DNA of 13,673 nucleotides from NCBI GenBank assembly GCA_946631805.1, contig CAMPAJ010000017.1, forward strand, positions 1 to 13,673, read 5' to 3'. Positions 6,684 to 13,673 of this stretch are shown piece after piece. Below the pieces are notes generated by a model that made no database searches, was not told the origin of the DNA, and saw only the letters and a program-made list of their open reading frames with translations. How positions within the stretch are numbered: the stretch's first letter is position 1; each line of letters starts with the position of its first letter. Both the position numbers and the translations under genes were made by a program. The DNA is from an uncultured Eggerthellaceae bacterium (GTDB lineage: Bacteria > Actinomycetota > Coriobacteriia > Coriobacteriales > Eggerthellaceae).

Positions 6684-8960
6684 CTATAGCGTACGGTACA
6701 GCTCTGCGTAGGCGCGGGCGCAGCGATCGAAGCTGAAATCGCTGTTCATAGCTTGCTCGATAAGCTGCTTGCGCGCATTCGGATCACGCCAGACGTTAAT
6801 GGCATAGCGTATGCAGCCCAACATTTCGGCCACATCGTAATGGGCGAACGAGAAGCCGGTGCCTTCGCCGGTGTACTGGTTGTACGGGATGACCGTATCT
6901 TTGAGGCCGCCCGTCTCGCGCACGATTGGCAACGTGCCGTAGCGCATGGCTATCATCTGCGAAATGCCGCACGGCTCGAACAGCGACGGCATGAGGAACA
7001 GGTCAGCACCAGCGTAAATGCGATGCGAAAGCTCACCGTTGTAGCCGATGTAGGAGCACAGACGGCCTTTGTAGCGGTTCTCGGCGTCGCGCAGCGAATT
7101 CTCGTATTCGGCATCGCCGGAGCCGAGGATGATAACCCGCACATCTTCGGCCATGATCTCGTCGAGCGCCCAACGCACCAGGTCAATGCCCTTCTGCGGC
7201 GTGAGGCGACCGACCATCGCGATAACGGGCGTGTTGTCGCCAGCAGGCGCCAGCCCGAGCTCGTAGAGCAGTGCGTCCCTATCCTGCTTCTTCCCTTCCA
7301 GGTTTGCGGCCGAATACGTTGCGGGAAGGGCCTTGTCAGTCGATGGGTTCCATATGTCAACGTCGATGCCGTTGAGGATGCCCCACAAATCGCCGCCGCG
7401 CGAGCGCAGCACGCCTTCCAAGCTTTCGCCGAGCTCGGGCCCGCAGATTTCCTGCGAGTACGTCGGGCTGACGGTCGAAACCTTGTCGGCGAACACAATG
7501 CCCGCCTTGAGCATGTTGTCGCAGCCATAATGCTCGATGAACTGCGGCGTTGCCAAAGAATCGTCCACGCGCAGCAAGTCGCGGTCAAACTCGTGGCTGA
7601 ACTGCCCTTGGAAATGCAGGTTGTGAATGGTCTGAACCGTGCGCAAACCAGCCTGCATGCCGCCTTGGTACTGCGTCTTGACCAGCAGCGGCATCATCGC
7701 CGTATGCCAGTCGTTGCAGTGTAGAATGCGCACGTCAAAATCGAGCTGCGGGATGCAATCCATAACCGCGCGGGTGAAGAACGCGTACTGCTCGCCCTCG
7801 AATTCGCCGCCGCAGTACACGGGCCCGCCGAAATAGAATTCGTTGTCGATGAAGTAGAACACCGTGCCGTCAAGCTCGAGCCTCTCGAGGCCGACGTATT
7901 GCGAACGCCAGCCCAGACTTGCCTGGAAGTCGCACATATGCTGCGTCTGGTTGAAGTAACGCTCCTTGATCTGGCGGTGGAACGGCATGATGACGCGCGC
8001 ATCGATGCCGAGCTTTTTCAGGTACTTCGGCAATGCGCCGACGACGTCAGCCAGACCGCCGATCTTCACAAGGGGAGCGCACTCGGCAGCAGCGATGAGC
8101 ACGCCGCCGACGCCCGCATACTCAGAAACGGGCTCGGGTTCGGGCGCGAGCTCGGGCGTGGGAACAGGCTCAGGTTCGGGGGCAGGCTCGACTGCGGGCT
8201 CGGGCTCTGGCGTGGATTCCGCCACGGGAGCGGGTGCAGGCTCGAGCTCCACCCCGGGAGCGGGCGTGAGCGTCGACGCGTCGGCGGGCGCCGGTGCGGG
8301 CTCGGGCTTGGGCTCAACTTTTGGCTCAGACGCCTTTGCAGCATCGTCTTTGGCGCTTAGAGGTTTGGGCTCCTCGGCTTCGGCCTTCTGGCCGGCCGCC
8401 TTCTTAGCCGTCGCTTTCCTTGTCGTCGTCTTCTTGGAGGTCGTCTTTTTGGCAGGTGCCGTTTTCTTCGCTGCCGCAGTTTTAGCGGGGGCCTTCTTCG
8501 CAGCGGCTTTTGCAGGCTCGGCCTGTTCCGCCTCGACGCTCAATGCGTCATCGCTTGCAGAAGAAGCCTCTTTGACCTCGGTCGTTGCAGCTTGGGCCTT
8601 CGTCGGCTCGCTCTTCGAAGCCTTTGATTTTGCAGCGGTGGCTTTTGCAGGTTCGGCTTTTGCAGGCGCGGTCTTTGCTGCCGCGCGCTTCGCAGGCGCA
8701 GCCTTTTCAGACGTGGCCTTGGGGGCCTGCGCCTCGGAGGTTTTTGCCTCTTCGGCGGCAGTAGCCTTCTTCGCCCGCGCGGTGGTTCGCCGGGTCGACG
8801 TTGGCTTTTTCTTCGTTTCAGACGATGCCTTCGCCGCTTCTTCCTGCTTTGTGCCAGCCGCCACTTCGGGCTTGGCGCCAGCCGAGGCCCCCGACTTCGC
8901 GTCGGTTGGTACTACCTCGGGTTCAACATCGTTTTTCGTTAACTTTGATCGAGCTACCAT
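6684..8960 (-). CDS. glgA: Glycogen synthase (GT5) with a 280-residue charged low-complexity N-terminal extension
   Basis: A 758-residue protein, far longer than the usual roughly 480. Residues 286-758 are a complete ADP-glucose-dependent glycogen synthase: KIGGLADVVG (299-308) for ADP-glucose binding, HCNDWH, MVGRLTPQKG, and EPCGISQM (from 662) with the retaining-GT motif leading to RETGGL. It elongates alpha-1,4-glucan. Residues 1-280 are low complexity and probably disordered. Residues 50-200 are rich in Lys, Ala, Pro and Thr in histone H1-like PAKK/AKKT patterns (37 K/R against 16 D/E; 151-192 has 15 K/R and no acid). Residues 211-280 hold 23 prolines with PEPEP runs, and 221-280 has 13 acids and no K/R. 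The ATG at 8960 is preceded by a GGAAAGGAAAG ribosome site; a TTG at 8978 is less likely. No signal peptide is seen. The tail is in frame without stops; a tail-less product would have to start at a GTG at 8102 that lacks a clear ribosome site. Confidence 0.96.
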   Translation of the reverse strand: MVARSKLTKNDVEPEVVPTDAKSGASAGAKPEVAAGTKQEEAAKASSETKKKPTSTRRTTARAKKATAAEEAKTSEAQAPKATSEKAAPAKRAAAKTAPAKAEPAKATAAKSKASKSEPTKAQAATTEVKEASSASDDALSVEAEQAEPAKAAAKKAPAKTAAAKKTAPAKKTTSKKTTTRKATAKKAAGQKAEAEEPKPLSAKDDAAKASEPKVEPKPEPAPAPADASTLTPAPGVELEPAPAPVAESTPEPEPAVEPAPEPEPVPTPELAPEPEPVSEYAGVGGVLIAAAECAPLVKIGGLADVVGALPKYLKKLGIDARVIMPFHRQIKERYFNQTQHMCDFQASLGWRSQYVGLERLELDGTVFYFIDNEFYFGGPVYCGGEFEGEQYAFFTRAVMDCIPQLDFDVRILHCNDWHTAMMPLLVKTQYQGGMQAGLRTVQTIHNLHFQGQFSHEFDRDLLRVDDSLATPQFIEHYGCDNMLKAGIVFADKVSTVSPTYSQEICGPELGESLEGVLRSRGGDLWGILNGIDVDIWNPSTDKALPATYSAANLEGKKQDRDALLYELGLAPAGDNTPVIAMVGRLTPQKGIDLVRWALDEIMAEDVRVIILGSGDAEYENSLRDAENRYKGRLCSYIGYNGELSHRIYAGADLFLMPSLFEPCGISQMIAMRYGTLPIVRETGGLKDTVIPYNQYTGEGTGFSFAHYDVAEMLGCIRYAINVWRDPNARKQLIEQAMNSDFSFDRCARAYAELYRTL
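8121..8339 (-). repeat. Degenerate PEP/PEPEP-coding repeat in glgA
   Basis: This segment codes GlgA residues 208-280, made of irregular Pro-Glu-Pro and Ala-Pro units. At DNA level it is a degenerate short repeat of ggctcggg-like units on the plus strand. It acts as the spacer between the basic block and the catalytic domain. Confidence 0.75.
8361..8813 (-). repeat. Histone H1-like Lys/Ala/Pro low-complexity coding repeat in glgA
   Basis: This segment codes GlgA residues 50-200, with repeated AKK, PAK and KKT units. One 11-nt unit, gcttttgcagg on the plus strand, recurs exactly at 8506, 8641 and 8656, the last two as a 15-nt-period tandem. Such DNA is prone to length change by slippage or recombination. 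Confidence 0.7.
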
Positions 8961-8962
8961 GG

Positions 8963-9017
8963 CTTTCCTTTCCAACAATGATAGTCACCGACCCTAAAGG
9001 AAAGGCCGGTGACTATC
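8963..9017 (-). promoter_or_regulatory. Hairpin with loop complementary to the glgA ribosome binding site (possible pseudoknot)
   Basis: On the minus-strand transcript GATAGTCACCG (9017-9007) pairs perfectly over 11 bp with CGGTGACTATC (8990-8980), with a 16-nt loop. The loop contains CTTTCCTTT (9004-8996), which is the exact complement of AAAGGAAAG (8971-8963), the purine tract that serves as the glgA ribosome site. Only 8 nt separate the stem from that tract, which is the layout of an H-type pseudoknot that would hide the site. No T-run follows the stem, so it is a poor terminator. The hairpin itself is certain as sequence; the regulatory role is inference. Confidence 0.55.
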
Positions 9018-9042
9018 GCTTAACGTGCTATGTAAAGGACAT

Positions 9043-10173
9043 CTAGCGTCCTTCGATAATCGTGCCTTTTCGCACGACGGCGACTTGCGTCGGCGTGCCA
9101 ACCAAGCGCGCATCTTTGCCCACAATTACATCTTTGTCGATGATGGCATTACGTAAATGGGCACCCGATGATATATGCGAGTCCTGCATGATAACGCAGT
9201 TTTCGACGTCTGCGCCTGCCTCTATAGTGACTCCACGGAAGACTACGCTTCCCACCACACGTCCGCTCACGTCGCAACCATTGCCGAACACGCTGTTCTC
9301 GACCTCGCATCCCGCATTGTAATGAACAGGCGGAGCGTCCATGATGCGTGTGTAAACCGGCCCGTTCGCCTCGAACAGCTCATCGCGGATTTGCGGATCA
9401 AGCATATCGCGCGTCATGTCGAAGTACGATTTGACCGTCGTCAAGCGACCCGAATACCCCGTATGCTCCAAAGCGGCGACCTTGTACTTGCCTACCGCCG
9501 GCTCGATAACATCCGTCACGAAGTTGTACTTGCCCTCGGCACAGGCATCTTCCACGAGCCGCAGCATCAGGTCCTTGTCGATGATGCAAGCGCCCAGATT
9601 GAAGCAGCCACCTTCGGGTCCAACGGGTTCGAAATCGGCGGCGACGACCCATCCTTCATCGTTGATGTGCAAATTGGCCAGATGCGTCGGATCGCCCTGC
9701 TCGAGCCTGAGCTCGCGCGAATACAGCACCGTGATATCCGCCCCGGTTTCCAGATGGTGCTCGAGCAGCTTGTTGTAATCAAACCGGTAGACCATATCGG
9801 ATGCCAGCATCAGGCAGTATTTGGCACGTTGCCTATTCACGTAATAGCGCTTCGCAAACAGCGCGTCTCCGAAACCGCGATACAGCCCCGTCGCCAATCC
9901 CTGGTCGTAGGGCGTCAGGAGCGCCACGCCGCCACTCTTGCTGTTGAGATCCCATGCGTCACCCGAGCCGATGTGCTCGACGAGCGATTGGAAGTTGCGC
10001 TGCATGATGACGCCGACGCTGCGGATGCCGCTTTGCGAGATGTTGGACAGCAAGACGTCGATTGTGCGAAAGCGCCCAGCAAGAGGCAAGGCGGAAACGC
10101 ATCGATGGGCAATGAGGTCGCCAAGAAGCGGGTTGCCGTGCCGCGCGTACACAATGGCAAAAGTATCGTTCAT
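9043..10173 (-). CDS. glgD: Glucose-1-phosphate adenylyltransferase regulatory subunit GlgD
   Basis: A 376-residue GlgC paralogue of the type that pairs with GlgC in Firmicutes, where the complex makes ADP-glucose. The N-terminal nucleotidyltransferase fold is recognisable by HRCVSALPLAGRFRTIDVLLSN (about 23-44), with ALPLAG in place of the Glg[10 protein letters not shown], and by SDMVYRFDY, but the N-terminal GGxGxRL nucleotide-binding loop is absent, so it is expected to be non-catalytic or weakly active. The C-terminal third is a left-handed beta-helix of hexapeptide repeats ending in VVRKGTIIEGR, typical of GlgD. The ATG at 10173 has AAAGG 7 nt upstream; an upstream ATG at 10188 is less well placed. 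It lies 67 nt after glgC and 82 nt before glgA. Confidence 0.93.
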   Translation of the reverse strand: MNDTFAIVYARHGNPLLGDLIAHRCVSALPLAGRFRTIDVLLSNISQSGIRSVGVIMQRNFQSLVEHIGSGDAWDLNSKSGGVALLTPYDQGLATGLYRGFGDALFAKRYYVNRQRAKYCLMLASDMVYRFDYNKLLEHHLETGADITVLYSRELRLEQGDPTHLANLHINDEGWVVAADFEPVGPEGGCFNLGACIIDKDLMLRLVEDACAEGKYNFVTDVIEPAVGKYKVAALEHTGYSGRLTTVKSYFDMTRDMLDPQIRDELFEANGPVYTRIMDAPPVHYNAGCEVENSVFGNGCDVSGRVVGSVVFRGVTIEAGADVENCVIMQDSHISSGAHLRNAIIDKDVIVGKDARLVGTPTQVAVVRKGTIIEGR

Positions 10174-10240
10174 ATTTGCGCCTTTCATTTTCTACATACG
10201 GGCCAGGCAGCCGAGCCGTCCGCCCGTTTCGCGTGTTCGA

Positions 10241-11428
10241 CTACTCGATCGTATCGTTCGGCTCAACCGACTGGCCGGGCGCCACTTTCGCGCCTGCGGT
10301 AATTTGGCAGTTAGGCCCGAGCACGGCCAGCTCAGCTCCCTGCTCGCCGATGATGGCACCATCGCCCACGCTTACTTCTTCGGCGATGACAGCGCGCTCT
10401 ACCACAGCGCCGGCGCCGATGCGCGCGCCAGCCATGACGATGCTATCGACGATGCGGGCGCCTTCGCCGACCTGCACTCCCTGGAACAGCACGCTGTGCT
10501 TCACTTCGCCTTCCACGTTGCAACCTTCGGCTACCATGCAATTGTCGAGTCGAGCTCCTATGCCGATGCGCGCAGCAGGCAAGTTGGGGTTGCGGGAGTA
10601 GATTTTCCACTCGTCGTTCATCTCGAGGCCCGAGTCTTTCTCGAGCAAATCCATGTTGGCCTCCCAGAGGCTGTCGATGGTACCGACGTCGCGCCAGTAA
10701 CCCTCGAAACTGTAGGCGAACAGGCGCTCATCGCTTGCGAGCATCGTGGGAATGATGTCCTTGCCAAAATCGTGGCTGCTGTTTTCCTTTTCGGCATCTT
10801 CCACAAGGTATTTGCGAGCCTTTTCCCAGCTAAATACGTAAATGCCCATCGAAGCGAGGTTGCTGGGCGGATTTGCGGGCTTCTCGACGAAATCCGTTAC
10901 GCGTTGCTGGTCGTCCGTAGCGAGGATGCCGAAGCGGCTTGCCTCCTCGATGGGCACGGGCATAACCGCGATCGTCGCATCGGCGTCGTTGTCGCAGTGG
11001 AACCGGATCATCTTGCTGTAATCCATCTTGTAAATATGGTCTCCCGAAAGGATGACCACGTATTCAGGATCAAAACGGTCTATGAAGCGGATATTTTGGT
11101 AAATGGCATCGGCCGTTCCCAGATACCAATGACCCTCATCGCCCACGTGCGTATAGGGAGACAGCACGTAAGCGCCTCCATTGTTCGTATTAAGATCCCA
11201 TGGCGCGCCGTTGCCGATGTAGCTATTGAGTACGAACGGCTCGTACTGCGTGAGCACGCCCACGACGTCTATTCCCGAATTAGTGCAGTTGGAAAGCGGG
11301 AAATCGATAATGCGGTACTTGCCGCCGTACGGAACCGCAGGCTTCGCGCGCCATCGGGTCAGCACGCCCAGGCGGCTCCCCTGGCCGCCCGCCAAAATCA
11401 TGGCCACGCTTGTTTTTCGTTCGCTCAT
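10241..11428 (-). CDS. glgC: Glucose-1-phosphate adenylyltransferase, catalytic subunit GlgC
   Basis: A 395-residue cytoplasmic enzyme that makes ADP-glucose and pyrophosphate from glucose-1-phosphate and ATP, the committed step of bacterial glycogen synthesis. It has the nucleotide loop [10 protein letters not shown] (11-20), [10 protein letters not shown] (27-36), [10 protein letters not shown] with catalytic-type D130, FVEKP (180-184) with sugar-phosphate-binding K183, and YWRDVGT (244-250). A left-handed beta-helix of hexapeptides makes up the C-terminal third. The ATG at 11428 is chosen for its excellent AAGGAGG site; a start at 11449 would include that site inside the coding region. It follows glgB by 68 nt and precedes the non-catalytic partner glgD, with which it probably forms a heterotetramer. 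Its effectors cannot be read from sequence. Confidence 0.97.
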   Translation of the reverse strand: MSERKTSVAMILAGGQGSRLGVLTRWRAKPAVPYGGKYRIIDFPLSNCTNSGIDVVGVLTQYEPFVLNSYIGNGAPWDLNTNNGGAYVLSPYTHVGDEGHWYLGTADAIYQNIRFIDRFDPEYVVILSGDHIYKMDYSKMIRFHCDNDADATIAVMPVPIEEASRFGILATDDQQRVTDFVEKPANPPSNLASMGIYVFSWEKARKYLVEDAEKENSSHDFGKDIIPTMLASDERLFAYSFEGYWRDVGTIDSLWEANMDLLEKDSGLEMNDEWKIYSRNPNLPAARIGIGARLDNCMVAEGCNVEGEVKHSVLFQGVQVGEGARIVDSIVMAGARIGAGAVVERAVIAEEVSVGDGAIIGEQGAELAVLGPNCQITAGAKVAPGQSVEPNDTIE

Positions 11429-11496
11429 GCGCCCCTCCTTGGTCGCCATTGTCCTACTCGTAAGAATCGGGGTTTGCCCTTGTATCGCCCCGGGAG

Positions 11497-13518
11497 TTAA
11501 CTGATCTTTTTCGCCGTCCCCTTTGCCCGTTGCTTCGAACTAGCCGTAGGTTTGCGTTTGGATTCGGGTTCTGGCTCGGGCTCGGGAATGGGTTCCCACG
11601 CATACTCGAAGTACACGGCCGAAAGCGGCGGAAGCACCAACCGAGCGCTGCACGGCTGGTCGGCAAACGGCTCCGCCGACACCGCCACGGGCTTTCCGTT
11701 GCTCACGCCCGAACCGCCGAAGCGCTCGTCGTCGCTGTTCAGCACCTCGGTCAGCGTGCCGCATCCCGGCAACCCGACCGTAAAGCCATCAACGGTGTTC
11801 GGAGTAAAGTTGAAGCAGGCAAGTACAGCCAAGCTGCCGTCCTTACCGGGCGTACCGTCGTTGGCGTATCGCATGAACGCAATGCAGCTCTCGTCGCGGT
11901 CGTCGACGTTGGCCCAAGCGAAGCCCGCCCAACCATCGTCGACCTTCCAAAGCGCTGGATGAGCTTTGTAGAACGCGTTCAATTCAGCCGAATACGCCTG
12001 CATGCCCGAGTGGATGGGGTATTTCAGCAAGAACCAATCGAGCTCCTTCTTGAAATCCCATTCGATCATCTGCGCAAATTCCGAGCCCATAAACGTGAGC
12101 TTCTTTCCGGAGCGTGCAAACTGCCAGCCCATCAAGGCACGCAGCGTCGAGAACTTCTGCAGGTACTCGCCGAACATCTTCTCGACCATCGATTTCTTGC
12201 CGTGGACGACCTCGTCATGGCTGTATGCCAAGATGTAATTCTCGGAGAACGCATACATCATGCCGAACGTCAGCTTATCGTGGTGGTCGCTCCTGAACAG
12301 CGAGTCCATCGAGCAGTACTCGAGCGTATCGTGCATGAACCCCATATCCCATTTGAACGTGAAGCCGAGCCCGCCATCGTAAGGTGGACGAGTGACCAAG
12401 GGAAACGCGGTCGACTCTTCGGCAATGGTCACGGCGCCGGGATACGACGAGAGCACGGCTTCGTTCAACTTGCGAAGGAACTCGACGGCCTCGAGGTTGA
12501 TGTTGCCCCCGTCCTTGTTGGGCACCCATTCGGTGCGCGCGTAGTCGAGGTATAGCATGGATGTCACGGCGTCAACGCGAATGCCATCGATGTGGTACGT
12601 ATCGAAAAAGAACATCGCTGACGAAATGAGAAAGCTTATGACCTGGGGTTTGGCGTAATCAAAAACGAGCGTTCCCCACTCTGCGTGCTCACCCAGGCGT
12701 GGGTCGGCGTATTCGAACATGGGCGTACCGTCGAATCGCGCCAGGGCGAACGCATCCTTGGGAAAATGCGCGGGCACCCAGTCGAGGATAACCCCGATTC
12801 CAGCTTTGTGCAGAACGTCGACCATGTACATGAAATCCTGGGGCGTTCCGTAACGAGACGTCGGGGAATAGTATCCGGTTGCCTGGTAGCCCCACGAAGC
12901 CGGAAGCGGATACTCCGTCACGGGCAGCAACTCAACGTGCGTATAGCCCATCTTCTTGCAGTACTCAACGAGCTGATCGGCCACGATGCGGTAGTTGGGA
13001 TACACCTCGTCCTCCGCCACGCGCCAGGAGCCAATCTGCAGTTCGTAAATCGACATGGGGCCATGCACGGGATCCGACGACGCACGCTGGTCCATCCACG
13101 ACGCGTCACCCCATTCGTAACCTTCGAGGTCCCAAACTTTGGAAGCGGTAGCCAGGCCGTTTTCGGCGTGGAAGGCAAACGGGTCGGCCTTCAGGCGCGT
13201 TTCGCCGTCGGCTCCCACTATGCTGTACTTGTAGGTGCTGCCGTTTTGCAAGCCGGCCACCGTGCAAGCGAAAACGCCCGGGCTGACCTCCGTCATGGGA
13301 TTTGCCGAAGCATCCCATTCGTTGAAATCGCCCACGACGCTCACCGAACGCGCATGCTCCGCCCAAACGGCGAAGCGATGCAATGGCTGGCCGGACTGGG
13401 GGTCGGTTCCCACCGGGTGACAACCGAACACAAGATAGGCGCGGCGAGCCTCGCCACGCCCGAACAGATATAGATCAGCCTCGGGCAAGTCAATGGCGGA
13501 TAGCATGTTATCTTGCAT
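11497..13518 (-). CDS. glgB: 1,4-alpha-glucan branching enzyme (GH13_9) with Pro/Glu-basic C-terminal tail
   Basis: A 673-residue branching enzyme that transfers alpha-1,4 segments to make alpha-1,6 branches. It begins with a CBM48 domain (about 45-115, with VVGDFNEWD at 61-69) and lacks the extra N1 domain of longer enzymes. The catalytic barrel shows DWVPAHF (246-252), [10 protein letters not shown] with nucleophile D316, IAEEST with acid/base E367, and [11 protein letters not shown] with D435. The fold ends near YFEYAWEP. A tail follows (about 641-673): a PEPEPEPE run and then a basic tip with KRK, KQRAK and KK clusters, resembling a small mirror image of the GlgA extension. The ATG at 13518 is chosen because AGAGG lies 6-7 nt upstream; a TTG at 13524 would abut that site. 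It is the first gene of the operon. Confidence 0.97.
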   Translation of the reverse strand: MQDNMLSAIDLPEADLYLFGRGEARRAYLVFGCHPVGTDPQSGQPLHRFAVWAEHARSVSVVGDFNEWDASANPMTEVSPGVFACTVAGLQNGSTYKYSIVGADGETRLKADPFAFHAENGLATASKVWDLEGYEWGDASWMDQRASSDPVHGPMSIYELQIGSWRVAEDEVYPNYRIVADQLVEYCKKMGYTHVELLPVTEYPLPASWGYQATGYYSPTSRYGTPQDFMYMVDVLHKAGIGVILDWVPAHFPKDAFALARFDGTPMFEYADPRLGEHAEWGTLVFDYAKPQVISFLISSAMFFFDTYHIDGIRVDAVTSMLYLDYARTEWVPNKDGGNINLEAVEFLRKLNEAVLSSYPGAVTIAEESTAFPLVTRPPYDGGLGFTFKWDMGFMHDTLEYCSMDSLFRSDHHDKLTFGMMYAFSENYILAYSHDEVVHGKKSMVEKMFGEYLQKFSTLRALMGWQFARSGKKLTFMGSEFAQMIEWDFKKELDWFLLKYPIHSGMQAYSAELNAFYKAHPALWKVDDGWAGFAWANVDDRDESCIAFMRYANDGTPGKDGSLAVLACFNFTPNTVDGFTVGLPGCGTLTEVLNSDDERFGGSGVSNGKPVAVSAEPFADQPCSARLVLPPLSAVYFEYAWEPIPEPEPEPESKRKPTASSKQRAKGTAKKIS

Positions 13519-13567
13519 AGGCAACCTCTAAAGAACTGGCCCGAAAGGCTATTTTCAGTACCGTAAG

Positions 13568-13573
13568 AGTATA
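13568..13573 (-). promoter_or_regulatory. Candidate -10 element of the glg operon promoter
   Basis: TATACT on the minus strand (5 of 6 to consensus) lies 50 nt upstream of the glgB ATG, giving a 5' leader of about 43 nt. No good -35 hexamer stands 16-18 nt upstream. Its place is taken by direct repeats, which fits an activator-dependent promoter. Confidence 0.45.
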
Positions 13574-13574
13574 G

Positions 13575-13592
13575 CGCCAATCTAACGCCAAT
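13575..13592 (-). promoter_or_regulatory. Two ATTGGCG direct repeats, 11-nt period, upstream of the glg -10
   Basis: ATTGGCG occurs at 13592-13586 and 13581-13575 on the minus strand with a start-to-start distance of 11 nt, about one helical turn, occupying the -35 area next to TATACT. OmpR/PhoB-family response regulators bind such paired repeats. The identity of any regulator is unknown. Confidence 0.4.
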
Positions 13593-13626
13593 AGCGTGCT
13601 CTTCGGTAACGCGCTCCATAAAATAC

Positions 13627-13660
13627 AGCCCCTGCACCACCTTGTTGGAGTGCAGGGGCT
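13627..13660 (-). terminator. Intrinsic terminator of a gene beyond the right edge
   Basis: An 11-bp perfect stem (13627-13637 with 13650-13660) and a 12-nt loop. On the minus strand it is followed by GTATTTTATGG, a moderate T-rich tract, which fits the 3' end of a minus-strand gene to the right and so isolates the glg operon. On the plus strand it is followed by AAACTTGTG, which is poorer. Confidence 0.7.
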
Positions 13661-13673
13661 AAACTTGTGTTTA
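13660..13673. other. Small inverted repeat at the right edge
   Basis: TAAAC-TTGT-GTTTA is a perfect 5-nt inverted repeat directly against the terminator stem. It may be part of the upstream gene's 3' end; it is cut by the window edge so nothing more can be said. Confidence 0.3.

Noticed and set aside
4948..6711. Long plus-strand open frame (587 codons) opposite glgP
   Set aside because: It lies wholly antisense to a clearly conserved phosphorylase, has no family motifs or ribosome site, and long antisense frames are expected opposite GC-rich coding DNA.
8121..8339. Pro/Glu block as a cell wall-spanning or TonB-like periplasmic spacer
   Set aside because: There is no signal peptide or membrane segment in GlgA and all partners are cytoplasmic.
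8121..8960. GlgA tail as a separate histone-like gene joined by a lost stop or frameshift
   Set aside because: The frame is continuous, the strong ribosome site is at the tail start, and no ribosome site precedes the catalytic domain. GlgB and GlgP have related tails, which argues against an accident.
7966..8997. Plus-strand frame coding Gly/Ser- and Ala-rich protein opposite the glgA tail
   Set aside because: It is the mirror of the PEP and AKK coding repeats; the minus-strand frame leads directly into an intact GlgA.
8980..9017. glgD-glgA hairpin as an intrinsic terminator
   Set aside because: The stem is strong but is followed by ATTGTTGG rather than a T-run, and it sits at the ribosome site of the next operon gene; a translational role fits better.
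10199..10226. Hairpin between glgC and glgD (CGGGC with GCCCG)
   Set aside because: Only 5 bp with an 18-nt loop and no T-run; expected by chance at this GC content.
9938..11500. Long plus-strand open frame (520 codons) opposite glgD and glgC
   Set aside because: Shadow of glgC/glgD codon bias; no recognisable domain and no start signal.
13519..13524. TTG at 13524 as the glgB start
   Set aside because: The AGAGG ribosome site would abut it; the ATG at 13518 is correctly spaced.

Overview
The window is a compact, entirely minus-strand stretch of about 59% GC-looking bacterial DNA that carries a complete glycogen operon. Read right to left, the order is glgB, glgC, glgD, glgA, glgP, followed by a GH13 alpha-glucan hydrolase. 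A separate pair comes next: an XRE-cupin regulator and the first 351 codons of an acyl-CoA synthetase that runs off the left edge. There are no mobile elements, RNA genes or CRISPR repeats. The gene order is that of the classical Bacillus glgBCDAP operon, including a GlgD subunit, but the base composition and the Lys/Ala/Pro-rich protein tails suggest an anaerobic Coriobacteriia-like actinobacterium (for example Eggerthellaceae). That assignment is an inference, not something the window proves.

Layout: 13519-13673 holds an intrinsic terminator of an upstream gene (13627-13660) and a candidate glgB promoter with two 7-nt direct repeats one helical turn apart. glgB (11497-13518), glgC (10241-11428), glgD (9043-10173), glgA (6684-8960) and glgP (4150-6666) follow with gaps of 17-82 nt. 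A strong GC hairpin with a short T-run lies just after glgP (4109-4141), before the GH13 gene (1853-4009). A promoter-like and palindromic segment (1696-1739) precedes the XRE-cupin gene (1088-1648), which sits 33 nt ahead of the acyl-CoA synthetase gene (1-1054).

How the genes work together: GlgC with GlgD makes ADP-glucose from glucose-1-phosphate and ATP. GlgA extends the alpha-1,4 chain, GlgB adds alpha-1,6 branches, GlgP releases glucose-1-phosphate, and the GH13 enzyme is the only visible candidate for handling the limit dextrins, because no GlgX, MalQ or pullulanase is present here.

The most unusual signal is in the proteins. GlgA carries a roughly 280-residue low-complexity N-terminal extension, a histone H1-like Lys/Ala/Pro block followed by a Pro/Glu block. 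GlgB ends in a small mirror-image version (Pro/Glu, then a basic tip), and GlgP begins with a short Lys/Arg/Ala basic tail. The three enzymes that act directly on the glycogen polymer in the glgBCDAP block thus share charged disordered tails, while the two ADP-glucose pyrophosphorylase subunits do not. A second unusual signal is in the glgD-glgA gap: an 11-bp hairpin whose loop is complementary, over 9 nt, to the glgA ribosome binding site, so that an H-type pseudoknot could mask it.
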